From assembly GCA_964475115.1 (NCBI GenBank), contig CAYYVJ010000006.1, positions 1-47,177 on the forward strand: 47,177 nucleotides of DNA. The letters run 5' to 3'. Below the pieces are notes generated by a model that saw only the letters and a list, made by a program, of their open reading frames with translations, was not told the origin of the DNA and made no database searches. The stretch comes from CAYYVJ01 sp964475115. GTDB taxonomy: Bacteria > Bacillota > Clostridia > Lachnospirales > Lachnospiraceae. Below, one piece after another: positions 26,092-33,987 of the stretch (position 1 is the stretch's first letter; the number at the start of each line of letters is the position of its first letter). Made by a program: the position numbers and the translations under genes.

Positions 26092-27423
26092 TTATGGTTC
26101 CAAACGAGATAAATCTCTTGGAAACAAGGTTGTTTCCCTTACATTGTCTTCCCCAAGAAGTTTCATGGTAAAACGTTCCAATCCAATACCCAGTCCACCG
26201 TGAGGTGGCATTCCATGTTTAAACGCAAGTAAGTAATGTTCCATACCTTCTTCTGTCATTTCTCTAGCTGCAACTTTTTCCATTAACATACTATAGTCGT
26301 GAATACGTTGTCCACCAGTTGTGATTTCCATTCCTTTAAATAAACAGTCAAAGCTTAATGAATAAGTTGTATTCGCAGGATCATCCATTGCATAAAAAGG
26401 ACGTTTTTTAGATGGATAATGTGTTACGAATACAAAATCTGCATCATATTCCTCTTTAAAATATTGCCCAATTAATACTTCTTCTTCTGGTTCTAAGTCA
26501 AATGGGTTTTTAATGGTACGTTTATATTTTTCTGAAACAAGATTTTTTGCATCGTCAAATCTTACACAAGGAATATTCGTTACATTTGGAAGTGTTACAC
26601 CAAGTATGTTTAGTTCCTTTGCGTAATCTTTTGCAAGGGTAGCCATGATATATTGAAGTGCTCCCGTTTCCATTGCCATAATATCCTCAAATCCATCAAT
26701 ATATCCCATTTCAAAGTCAAGAGAGGTATATTCATTTAAATGACGTTTCGTATTATGTTTTTCTGCTCGAAATACAGGTCCTGTTTCAAATACTCTGTCA
26801 AAGATACCTACCATCATTTGTTTGTAAAATTGTGGGCTTTGTGCCAATACCGCAGGGCGATGAAAATAATCTAATTTAAAAATATTAGCTCCACCTTCTG
26901 CTCCTTTGGAACCAATTTTAGGAGTACGAATTTCTGTAAATTCTTGTTGATATAAAAATTCGCGAAATCCTCTTACTATGCCTTCTTGAATTTTAAATTT
27001 TGCTCTTTCTCTAATATTTCTTAAAGAAATAGGACGTAAATTTAAATTTGTCTCAAGGTTTGTATTCATTTTCCATTTTGCAATTGGAATTGGCATTGGC
27101 TCAGTAGGTTCTGAAAGTACTTTAATTTCTTTTAATAATATCTCAATTCCATTAGGTGCATTTTCATTTTCAGCAATGGTTCCTAACACCTCTACGGTAG
27201 ATGCTTCTTTTAAATGATTAATATCAAATCCGGTATCACCTTCTACATATACACACTGTAATAATCCACCTATTTTACGAAGGACAACAAATGCAATATT
27301 TCCCATATCCCGAATTGTATGAATTGCACCATTCACTTTTACCTGTTTTCCAACCATGCCATCCACAAGTAAGTCAGAAATTTCCACTGTGTCTTTTTTA
27401 TTTATTCCACTTAAAAATTCCAT
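26092..27423 (-). CDS. aspS: Archaeal-type aspartyl-tRNA synthetase, probably non-discriminating (AspS2)
   Basis: 443 residues from ATG at 27423 (AAAGGAGATTAAG upstream); a longer frame to 27546 runs into the T-box and is not real. Length and lack of the bacterial insertion domain mark the archaeal/eukaryotic AspRS type. Anticodon-binding OB fold at about 20-110 (QVKVNGAIHTIRDMGNIAF); class II motif 2 at VFETGPVFRAEKHNTKRHLN and motif 3 at GGLGIGLERFTMKLLG. Bacterial AspS2 enzymes next to gatCAB usually charge both tRNA-Asp and tRNA-Asn with Asp; GatCAB then amidates Asp-tRNA-Asn. The operon order and the upstream T-box fit that role. Confidence 0.94.
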   Translation of the reverse strand: MEFLSGINKKDTVEISDLLVDGMVGKQVKVNGAIHTIRDMGNIAFVVLRKIGGLLQCVYVEGDTGFDINHLKEASTVEVLGTIAENENAPNGIEILLKEIKVLSEPTEPMPIPIAKWKMNTNLETNLNLRPISLRNIRERAKFKIQEGIVRGFREFLYQQEFTEIRTPKIGSKGAEGGANIFKLDYFHRPAVLAQSPQFYKQMMVGIFDRVFETGPVFRAEKHNTKRHLNEYTSLDFEMGYIDGFEDIMAMETGALQYIMATLAKDYAKELNILGVTLPNVTNIPCVRFDDAKNLVSEKYKRTIKNPFDLEPEEEVLIGQYFKEEYDADFVFVTHYPSKKRPFYAMDDPANTTYSLSFDCLFKGMEITTGGQRIHDYSMLMEKVAAREMTEEGMEHYLLAFKHGMPPHGGLGIGLERFTMKLLGEDNVRETTLFPRDLSRLEP

Positions 27424-27475
27424 CTTAATCTCCTTTAGCTTCTTGTTATTATTCTTTTTTCTCAAATTATTGCAT

Positions 27476-27512
27476 AAAAAAACGTCCCAGGAATACTTTC
27501 GTATTCCGGGAC
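27476..27512 (-). terminator. T-box-controlled terminator
   Basis: On the minus strand CGTCCCGGAATAC GAAA GTATTCCTGGGACG is followed by at least seven T. The 5' arm includes the TCCGTCCC end of the T-box region, so antiterminator and terminator are mutually exclusive. Confidence 0.92.
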
Positions 27513-27770
27513 GGATTGAAATCATAATCCGCGGTACCACCCGCATTGAAATGCTTTTGCATTTCCACTTTTAACACGTAACGTGTGACACGTACTACCC
27601 TAGCTATATTTAGGTCAGGTAATCTGCTCCAGAGTGTTCCCACTAAAAACCGCATATGGTTCTTATTCGTTACTTCCTACTAACAGCGCTTTCAGTCGAT
27701 GACGCCGTCTCCCTGAAGTTACCCGTAACGCGAGTCTCTTTCATTGCATTTCTATTTCACATACTACCAC
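27476..27770 (-). promoter_or_regulatory. T-box riboswitch upstream of aspS2-gatCAB
   Basis: Minus-strand leader with the diagnostic T-box GGGTGGTACCGCGG (complement of 27529-27542) just before a strong terminator. A stem I can be drawn with GTTAC...CTTC pairing GAAG...GTAAC (complement of about 27667-27735), containing an AGGGAG-type bulge motif. A stem III hairpin GAAATGC/GCATTTC precedes the T-box. Downstream of the stem I arm, the transcript reads AAUAAGAACCAU; GAAC at 27659-27662 contains overlapping Glu (GAA) and Asn (AAC) codons. T-boxes pair the specifier with an uncharged tRNA anticodon and the T-box with its CCA end, allowing read-through. Exact 5' end and specifier frame are my inference. 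Confidence 0.93.
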
Positions 27771-27858
27771 AGGCTTTTCATAAATGCAAGAATTTCATTT
27801 CTATAATTTATTGTTTTTTGTGTATTGTTTCCAAGCTATTCATCTTTAATAGAATTTT

Positions 27859-28420
27859 TTAGCTTTCTTTTGTAATCACTTCTTTAGGCGATCCGTTACA
27901 AACAATTTCTCCAGTACTTTTAGGATATCTAGCTGATAAGACATATCCAAATAGGTTGTTGGTTCATCTAGCATAATGATATCTATTTCTTGAGCTAATG
28001 TCATAGTAATCCAAGCTCTTTGCCTTTGTCCTCCAGATAAAATTTCTATTTCCCTATCTGCAAAATCATCCATTTCCGTCTCTTCTAATGCCCACTTAAT
28101 AATTTCCTTATCATAACTCTTTAGTCCACCTATCATTTTTTGGTGAGGAAACCTTCCATAAGCCACTAATTCTTTAACAGTAATACCGCTTGGGCAAATA
28201 GGACCTTGGGGTAAAAAAGCAATCTGTTTTGCTATATGCATTTCCTTTTGATTTTTAATGCTTTTCTCCTTTATATAAATTTCGCCATTTTTAGGCTTTA
28301 TGATTCTTGCTATGGTTTTGAGCAGGGTTGACTTTCCACATCCATTGGCACCAATACTACATTACTGTGTTGAATATCAACATCATATTTAAGCCTAATA
28401 TTATCTATACTGAGTTGTAA
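27859..28420 (-). pseudogene. FecE/FhuC-type iron-siderophore ABC transporter ATPase, multiply deleted
   Basis: Reading on the minus strand: LQLSIDNIRLKYDV (N-terminal beta strand), a gap, then IGANGCGKSTLLKTIARIIK (Walker A), ending in GEIYIKEKSIKN; IAFLPQGPICPSGITVKELV (Q-loop); EILSGGQRQRAWITMTLAQE (signature); IDIIMLDEPTTYLDMSYQLD (Walker B); then another jump to GEIVCNGSPKEVITKES and stop at 27859. The H-loop region (VLHDLNQA) between ILKVLEK and GEIVCNG is missing and the N-terminal junction is out of frame. The D-loop has TYLD where SHLD is usual. It cannot act as a normal ATPase. Confidence 0.85.
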
Positions 28421-28625
28421 TACATTTCTAAAATATAATCTCGATTTGTAGCTTCTCTTATTGCACTTGTTGCAACGGCAGTATAAGACTGAATATTGTA
28501 ATCGCTCATAATCTGACTGAATCCTTTTAGAATTTTACAGACCTCTTTTAAAGTTGTATAGTTTATTTTACCAATTACATAAGTATCTCTACCCAATGAG
28601 ATCGTACGTCTAATATTTTCTCCTG
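28405..28625 (-). pseudogene. N-terminal fragment of a Ppx/GppA-type exopolyphosphatase
   Basis: An out-of-frame lead-in RRTISLG precedes GRDTYVIGKINYTTLKEVCK, ILKGFSQIMSDYNIQSYTAV and ATSAIREATNRDYILE. This is the block near the N-terminus of Ppx/GppA phosphatases (LGRDTYxTGKI ... ATSAIREAxNRDY). It then joins directly to the start of the fhuC-like remnant. The rest (over 350 residues) is missing. Confidence 0.75.
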
Positions 28626-28644
28626 AGTATTTTTAGATATATTT

Positions 28645-28967
28645 TCAACTAATTCTGACCTTTTTTTGCTTAGCAAGCTTTTTTAAATATGCCAGTTCTT
28701 TCGTCAATTCAAATTGATTCTTATAAGCTTGCATTTGATTATTGGTTACTACCGTAGTAAGTGTAATAATCGGAAATTTTTCAACAACTCCATGCCTATT
28801 AGCTGTAGTAATATAACCTTTTTCTAAATCACTGCGATTGTATAGGTTTAAGACTTCTGTTTCAAATTTTCTTGTGATTTCCGCAAAATAATCTACCTCA
28901 GCATGTTCGTTTAGCACAACTACAAAGTCGTCTCCTCCGATATGCCCCACGAAATCTTCACCAGAAA
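28645..28967 (-). pseudogene. C-terminal fragment of a GGDEF-domain protein
   Basis: Minus-strand frame starting at SGEDFVGHIGGDDFVVVLNE and running about 100 codons to a stop. IGHIGGDDFVVIL is typical of the GGDEF domain in multi-domain (EAL/CBS-GGDEF) proteins with a degenerate GGDDF loop. All upstream domains are missing; the start is fused to the truncated lipoprotein. Confidence 0.72.
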
Positions 28968-29204
28968 TTTAGCTGCCAAATCAGATGTTGGCCAATCTGT
29001 TTCACCAAAGATGGCTTCCTCTCCATCTTCACCTTTGACCACTACGACATCACCATCGATGTCTACATCTCCACCTCCAGCTTCCTTTATTATTTTTTCT
29101 GCGAGAGCTTCGCCGGCCCTATCCCCTAATGACTTTCTTTTTCCACATCCGACAAGCGACATAATAAGCATAAACATAAAAAAGTAAATCAAAATTTTCC
29201 TCAT
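28920..29204 (-). pseudogene. Small lipoprotein, 3'-truncated and fused to GGDEF fragment
   Basis: MRKILIYFFMFMLIMSLVGC is a clear lipoprotein signal with lipobox LVGC (Cys20). About 55 residues of the mature part follow, rich in Gly/Asp (AGGGDVDIDGDVVVVKGEDG), ending at TDWPTSDLAAKFL. From about 28968 the DNA matches the GGDEF fragment in another frame, so the last ~15 codons to 28920 are not native. Relatives of this lipoprotein continue further. Follows the DUF4870-like gene by 11 bp, as part of the same small operon. Confidence 0.65.
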
Positions 29205-29215
29205 ATTATCTCTCC

Positions 29216-29608
29216 TTATTTCAAAATATTAAATTTTCCTATAATGGGAAGTCTTTTTGCCTTTCCTCCAAATCCATTTACCAATCCCATAATACCAAGT
29301 ATAAGAATTCCAATTCCAAAAAACGGAATTAATACCCAACCAATTAAAGGTATGATTCCTAATATTACATTACCAGCCACGCCTGTAATAAGAAGCAATA
29401 ATGATTGATTTGCATGGAACTTTGCATATCCAGATTCAGGACAAACTAACAATGGTAAAAAGAAAAGCAAATAGGAAAGTCCTGCCATTGCCTTATTCTT
29501 TTTAATATCTTCCGTGCTATAGGTATTATCTTGATCCCCTTGTGAAGCAATCGTTTCCTGAGACATTAACGGTTCTTGATTTTCATTACTACTTTTTTGA
29601 TCAATCAT
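29216..29608 (-). CDS. Small membrane protein, DUF4870/Tic20-like
   Basis: 130 residues: a polar N-terminal tail of about 40 residues, then three to four hydrophobic segments (AMAGLSYLLFFLPLLVC; LLLLITGVAGNVILGIIPLI; GWVLIPFFGIGILILGIMGL) and a short basic C-terminus. The helical hairpin after YAKFHANQSLLLLI matches the FHAKQAL-type motif of the DUF4870 family. Function unknown. Its ATG overlaps the end of the LuxR-HTH gene by eight bases, so both are translationally coupled, with the lipoprotein gene next. Confidence 0.75.
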   Translation of the reverse strand: MIDQKSSNENQEPLMSQETIASQGDQDNTYSTEDIKKNKAMAGLSYLLFFLPLLVCPESGYAKFHANQSLLLLITGVAGNVILGIIPLIGWVLIPFFGIGILILGIMGLVNGFGGKAKRLPIIGKFNILK

Positions 29609-29840
29609 TATGATCTCCTCCTTTAATATTACGATAATTGATAATAAGCTCTGCTCTTGAACACACCCCTAACTTTTTGTAGATTCCTGTCATGTGTGTA
29701 TTTGCCGTTGAGTATTTAATCGAGAGCTGTTTTGCGGACTCTTTTAGGGTAAATCCCTCAAGTAACAATAGATAAAGTTCATGTTCTCTCAGGGTTAGCT
29801 GAGCAACCTGTGCTTCTTTATCACTTTGGGTCATGCTCAT
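29601..29840 (-). CDS. Stand-alone LuxR/GerE-type HTH protein
   Basis: 79 residues, essentially only a LuxR-type DNA-binding domain: AQLTLREHELYLLLLEGFTL, KESAKQLSIKYSTANTHMTG and IYKKLGVCSRAELIINYRNI. No receiver or sensor domain is attached. The start is supported by GGAGG nine bases upstream. The frame stays open upstream for about 28 codons without an ATG, so an older, longer protein is conceivable. The HTH resembles the one at the C-terminus of the membrane regulator at 31970-33344. With the downstream membrane protein and lipoprotein it forms a three-gene unit; likely it regulates that unit or an envelope function. Confidence 0.82.
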   Translation of the reverse strand: MSMTQSDKEAQVAQLTLREHELYLLLLEGFTLKESAKQLSIKYSTANTHMTGIYKKLGVCSRAELIINYRNIKGGDHND

Positions 29841-29943
29841 TTGCTTCCACCTCCGAATACTACCAAGCTTTTTTATGATTTTTTCTACAACTTCATTTTG
29901 CTTTATAAAAAGAGTACTGTCTATTCATTAATTTATATGAGAA

Positions 29944-29980
29944 CATAAAAATGGCATCTCATTAGTTCTAATGAGATGCC
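29944..29980 (-). terminator. Ferritin gene terminator
   Basis: Perfect 13-bp arms GGCATCTCATTAG / CTAATGAGATGCC at 29953-29980 around AA/TT, followed on the minus strand by ATTTTT. Downstream of the ferritin stop. Confidence 0.88.
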
Positions 29981-30004
29981 GTTTCATATATGATACAGTT
30001 TTAA

Positions 30005-30484
30005 TTATCTAACACTAAGTTCTTTATCAAGAATATATAGACCATTCCATGCTCCATTAATTCTTTCTAATCTTTCAGCAAGTACAGTAAAGGTATCTTC
30101 TTCTTCGATTTGTTCATCTACAAACCAAGCAAGTAAATTAAGTACTCTTTCGTCCCCTTCTTCTCTTGCAGCCTTCACTAAGTCATGAATATGTTTTGTT
30201 ACTACTTTTTCATGGTCAAGAGCTTTTTTAAACACTTCCTCAATAGAAGCGAATTTACCATCCCCTGGATTTAAGGCACGATATTTTATACCATATCCTG
30301 TTTCTTGAAGAAACTTCTTTATCTTTGATGCATGTTCCATTTCCTCTTTTACTTGTCCATCCATAAAATGGGTCATACCTCTCATGTTCTGCTCATCTAG
30401 ATATGCAGACATCGTTGCATATATGTAAGCAGATTCCAATTCAAAATTCATTTGCTCATTTAAGTTATCATATAATTTGCTCAT
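30005..30484 (-). CDS. ftnA: Bacterial ferritin
   Basis: 159 residues, typical FtnA length. Stores iron as ferric oxide in a 24-subunit shell. Ferroxidase-site residues are visible: Glu17 (NFELESAYIY), Glu50 and His53 (VKEEMEHASK), the Glu of KALDHEKVVTKH (about 94), and DEQIEEEDTF (Gln/Glu about 127-131). No haem-binding Met as in bacterioferritin. AAGGAGG eight bases before ATG; TATAAT is present upstream near 30512. Single gene with its own terminator. Together with catalase it would protect against Fenton chemistry. Confidence 0.96.
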   Translation of the reverse strand: MSKLYDNLNEQMNFELESAYIYATMSAYLDEQNMRGMTHFMDGQVKEEMEHASKIKKFLQETGYGIKYRALNPGDGKFASIEEVFKKALDHEKVVTKHIHDLVKAAREEGDERVLNLLAWFVDEQIEEEDTFTVLAERLERINGAWNGLYILDKELSVR

Positions 30485-30559
30485 TATCTTACCTCCTTTT
30501 TGTTCTATTATATCACTTTATAGGATTATTGCACGTTAAATATAATTTATAATTATAAA

Positions 30560-31837
30560 TTATTCACTTTCTAGTGCTTGTTTTAGATCCTCTATAATAT
30601 CATTAATATTTTCCAGTCCTACTGATAATCTAATTAAATCAGAAGCAATTCCTGCCTCATCTAACTGTTGCTCTGTTAATTGACGGTGTGTATGAGTAGC
30701 CGGATGCAAAAGGCAAGTTTTACTATCTGCAACATGTGTTACGATGGAAATTAATTTCAATTTGTCCATGAATTTTATTGCGTCTTCTCTTTCCCCTTTA
30801 ATTCCAAAAGCAAGTACTCCACAAGATCCATTTGCAAGATATTTTTTTGCCAATTCATTATACTTATTATCTTTTAAATCTGGATAATTAACCCATGCAA
30901 TTTTACTATTACTATTTAAAAATTCCGCCACTGCTAAAGCATTCTCACAATGCTGTTTCATTCTTAAATAAAGTGTTTCAAGGCCTAAATTAACGTAAAA
31001 GGCATTTTGAGGCGATTGGATTGCTCCAAAATCACGCATTAATTGTGCCGTTGCCTTTGTTATATAAGCACCTTTTCCGAATTTTTCAGCATAGATAATT
31101 CCATGATAAGATTCATCAGGCGTTGTTAATCCTGGGAACTTATCAGCATTTGACATCCAATCAAAATTTCCACTATCTACAATACATCCTCCAACACTAA
31201 CTCCATGTCCATCCATATATTTGGTTGTAGAATGAGTAACAATATCTGCTCCCCATTCAAATGGTCTACAGTTAATAGGAGTGGCAAATGTATTATCAAT
31301 TATTAAGGGAACTCCATGAGAATGTGCTAATCTTGCAAATTTATCAAAATTAAATACGGAAACAGTTGGATTTGTAATGGTCTCACCAAAAACTGCCTTT
31401 GTGTTTGCTTTGAAGTATTTCTCTAATTCTTCCTCTGCTAACTCTTGATTTACAAAAGTACATTCGATTCCCATTTTCTTCAAAGTTATACCAAACAAAT
31501 TGTAGGTACCTCCGTATATTGATGAAGAGGCTATAATATGATCTCCAGCTTCACAAATATTAAAGATAGCATAGAAATTTGCCGCTTGCCCAGAAGAAGT
31601 AAGCATTGCTGCAACTCCGCCTTCCATTGCACATATCTTTGCAGCGACAGCATCATTCGTTGGATTTTGTAACCTAGTATAAAAATAACCTGATGCCTCT
31701 AAATCAAATAATTGTCCCATTTCATCACTTGTATCATATTTAAAGGTTGTACTCTGAATAATCGGTAATTGTCTGGGCTCTCCTTTTACTGGTTTCCATC
31801 CCTCATGTATACACTTTGTTTCAATTCTGTTCTTCAT
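30560..31837 (-). CDS. metY: O-acetylhomoserine sulfhydrylase
   Basis: 425 residues, PLP-dependent Cys/Met metabolism family. Makes homocysteine from O-acetylhomoserine and sulfide, the direct sulfhydrylation route to methionine. Landmarks: TKCIHEGWKPVKGEPRQLPI, YFYTRLQNPTNDAV, the PLP-stacking region SSSIYGGTYNLFG, DNTFATPINCRPFEWGADIV and the PLP lysine in HSTTKYMDGHG. LRLSVGLENINDIIEDL is the usual C-terminus. The ~425 length and QxSTTF opening favour MetY over cystathionine synthases (~380). Single gene with a good promoter; no SAM riboswitch or T-box signature in the leader. Confidence 0.95.
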   Translation of the reverse strand: MKNRIETKCIHEGWKPVKGEPRQLPIIQSTTFKYDTSDEMGQLFDLEASGYFYTRLQNPTNDAVAAKICAMEGGVAAMLTSSGQAANFYAIFNICEAGDHIIASSSIYGGTYNLFGITLKKMGIECTFVNQELAEEELEKYFKANTKAVFGETITNPTVSVFNFDKFARLAHSHGVPLIIDNTFATPINCRPFEWGADIVTHSTTKYMDGHGVSVGGCIVDSGNFDWMSNADKFPGLTTPDESYHGIIYAEKFGKGAYITKATAQLMRDFGAIQSPQNAFYVNLGLETLYLRMKQHCENALAVAEFLNSNSKIAWVNYPDLKDNKYNELAKKYLANGSCGVLAFGIKGEREDAIKFMDKLKLISIVTHVADSKTCLLHPATHTHRQLTEQQLDEAGIASDLIRLSVGLENINDIIEDLKQALESE

Positions 31838-31886
31838 TTAATACCTCCATACCATTCTTCTGTTTAATGGATTATCACTTTAAACT

Positions 31887-31916
31887 AGTATAGCTCATAA
31901 CTATGATTTTTGGCAA
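31887..31916 (-). promoter_or_regulatory. Putative metY promoter
   Basis: On the minus strand TTGCCA (31911-31916), an 18-base spacer, and TATACT (31887-31892), 50 bp before the metY start. A partial palindrome ATAG...CTAT overlaps the spacer and -10, a possible operator. Confidence 0.55.
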
Positions 31917-31969
31917 TACAAAAAAATATACAATTAATAAAGTTTTTAGCTCTATTAATTATATATTTT

Positions 31970-33344
31970 TCATGTTATATAGTCTTGAAGAAAAAGAATT
32001 AACTCCGTTCGACTGTTAATATTAAGTTTACGGTAAATAGAAGTACAATATGTATTAATAGTGGCATAGGCCTTTGATTGTATGCCTGAAATCTGGCGCA
32101 ACGTATATCCATCCAATAATAGCTTACATACCTCTACTTCAGCCGGAGTCAGTTTTAACTCTTTAAGGTATGCCTCTAAGCGGGAACATTTCGTAACATC
32201 AGGACGGTAGGTATCGTCGATCCACTCACCCAAGTAAAGCATTCTAATAAATAACGGAGATAGTATAAAGAAAAANNNNNNNNNNNNNNNNNNNNNNNNN
32301 NNNNNNNNNNNNNNNNNNNNNNNNNNNNNNNNNNNNNNNNNNNNNNNNNNNNNNNNNNNNNNNNNNNNNNNNNNNATTGACGATTCCAATAGCATAAGAG
32401 CATCCAAAGCATAATGCAGACAAATGACCCATGCTAGTATTTTGCATACTTACAAGATTGATGGTAAACCCTGTAGCCAAAAGAGCAAAGGAAATGCTTA
32501 ACATATTATATATATTGATGGAATACCTCTTTTGAAAAAAAATCACGATTAGTATACCAATTAATGTTCCTAGGAAATAAAAGTTTTCAATTTGTTTTTC
32601 TGGTATTCCAGCTGCCATATGGTGCAGAGCTGAAGGTGCAATTACATCATTCAATGTTAAGACTACAAAAACCAGTGGCATCAGAGAATAGGCATTTATC
32701 GGTGCCTTTGTATTTGGACTTGATGGAACACTGAAGGTTTCCGTTCTCAAACTATATGAGCAAATAAGCAATATTAGCATAATTATTACAATGATAATAT
32801 TTGCCGCATCTATATTGGAATCCATTTTATTTAAAAATGGTTTACCAAACATCAAAATACGTGGCAGCAATGTGGCTAGCACCATTGAATAAAACTTTTC
32901 AGAATTGTTAAGTACCATAAAAAATCCATACACATAAGATGCAAACATGTGCCCTATGCAAATGGATGCAACTACCATAATTCCTTGCGACAAAATCCCA
33001 GGTCCAGTGAATCGAATCTCACCAAAGCATAGAATCGTAAGAATTACACTGTATATGGTCTTGGAAACAAACTTCTTCACATCAAATAAAAGCGGTATCA
33101 GTCCTCCCGAAAACAGCCAAGCATAGAAGTATATCATTGAATCACCTACGTTTTCATTGTAGAGCCTACTTTGAAAACGGAATTCTCCCATTGGGAGAAA
33201 ATATGAATAAAGCCATATAAAAACAGAAACCCACCCAATAAAATAGGGGAAGTTTTTCTTGGTTATAGCTTTATAACTCAATGGATTATCAGTATGTACA
33301 ATACTCTTGCAAAAGCCTTTTACTACATCTATATAAGATTGCAT
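31970..33344 (-). CDS. Membrane-anchored LuxR-type transcriptional regulator, interrupted by a scaffold gap
   Basis: The part before the gap (33344 to 32376) encodes about 323 residues with a cytoplasmic lead-in and 9-10 hydrophobic segments, e.g. FPYFIGWVSVFIWLYSYFLP and AANIIIVIIMLILLICSYSL, arranged like a major-facilitator-type bundle. After the gap, ILSPLFIRMLYLGEWIDDTY leads to a LuxR-type HTH: KLTPAEVEVCKLLLDGYTLR, IYRKLNINSRTELILFLQDY. I treat both as one protein of roughly 450-500 residues; the 100-N placeholder puts the halves out of frame, which shows the true gap is not 100 bp. MFS-like membrane domains fused to LuxR HTH domains are known in gut and soil Firmicutes/Actinobacteria, but the signals sensed are mostly unknown. 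Confidence 0.82.
32276..32375. other. Scaffold gap (100 N) inside the membrane LuxR gene
   Basis: Exactly 100 N between two coding parts of the same predicted protein. Confidence 0.98.
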
Positions 33345-33439
33345 CTACTTTTATCCCCCTATACATAGTATTCCTTTTCTATGAACTTATACTTTAATTA
33401 TACACTAACACAGTTTAAATACAAAGATTGTTTTTAGGA

Positions 33440-33471
33440 AATAAAAAACACTCTGATTTCGCAGAGTGTTC
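33440..33471 (-). terminator. Terminator of the four-helix protein gene
   Basis: AACACTCTG / CAGAGTGTT arms around ATTTCG; on the minus strand CAGAGTGTT is followed by TTTTTATTT. Sixteen bases after the stop at 33488. Confidence 0.88.
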
Positions 33472-33487
33472 CTGTCTAAATATAGGG

Positions 33488-33916
33488 TTATAAGAATTCT
33501 TTTAATTGTTGAATATTGTTTTCTTCAAATTTAAGTAATCTTTCCATAAGTTTATAAACATCTGATTCAGAATTTTTATATTTCTTCAAATTTTTCACCG
33601 CATTAATTACTCCCATATTACTTCCAATAAGAAGCATCTCGGAGATATGAGATGATGTTTTATCAGTCACAGTTTGCATGTTAATCATAAGATACGTTCT
33701 TATCTTTTCAAGAGTTCCTATACCTTTTTCGTCATATCCATTTTCATTTAAAGCTTTTTTAGCTGCACTATGGATTTCTTTATACTCATTCAATTGCGAT
33801 CTTAATTGTTTTTTAAAATTCTCATCCTCAACAATGTCTATCAATTGATTAATCGTATCCACTCCCATTTGTGAATTTTGATAAATAAAATTTAAAAGTT
33901 CGGCATTTTGATTCAT
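33488..33916 (-). CDS. Small all-helical protein, ferritin-like/DUF2383-like
   Basis: 142 residues from ATG at 33916 (AAAAGGAG upstream); GTG three codons earlier is less likely. Four amphipathic helices are predicted: ELLNFIYQNSQMGVDTINQL, FKKQLRSQLNEYKEIHSAAK, LEKIRTYLMINMQTVTDKTS and VYKLMERLLKFEENNIQQLK. The ExxH (EIHSA) and EE pairs recall a ferritin-like fold, but a complete di-iron site is not obvious. Similar proteins are annotated as DUF2383 or hypothetical. Function unknown; single gene. Confidence 0.7.
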   Translation of the reverse strand: MNQNAELLNFIYQNSQMGVDTINQLIDIVEDENFKKQLRSQLNEYKEIHSAAKKALNENGYDEKGIGTLEKIRTYLMINMQTVTDKTSSHISEMLLIGSNMGVINAVKNLKKYKNSESDVYKLMERLLKFEENNIQQLKEFL

Positions 33917-33987
33917 TTCACACACTCCTTTTTTAATAGTGTGTCCAAAAAAATCCTATTCATACAGATATTTTTCTCTTTCATATA

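Noticed and set aside
27424..27546. Longer N-terminus for AspS2
   Set aside because: The extension is encoded by the T-box terminator and leader; the ATG at 27423 has the proper ribosome binding site and matches the family length.
27656..27862. 68-codon plus-strand open frame
   Set aside because: It runs through the structured T-box leader of the opposite strand and has no ribosome binding site.
31838..31969. SAM riboswitch or T-box before metY
   Set aside because: No SAM-box or T-box signature in the 130-bp leader; only a simple promoter is visible.
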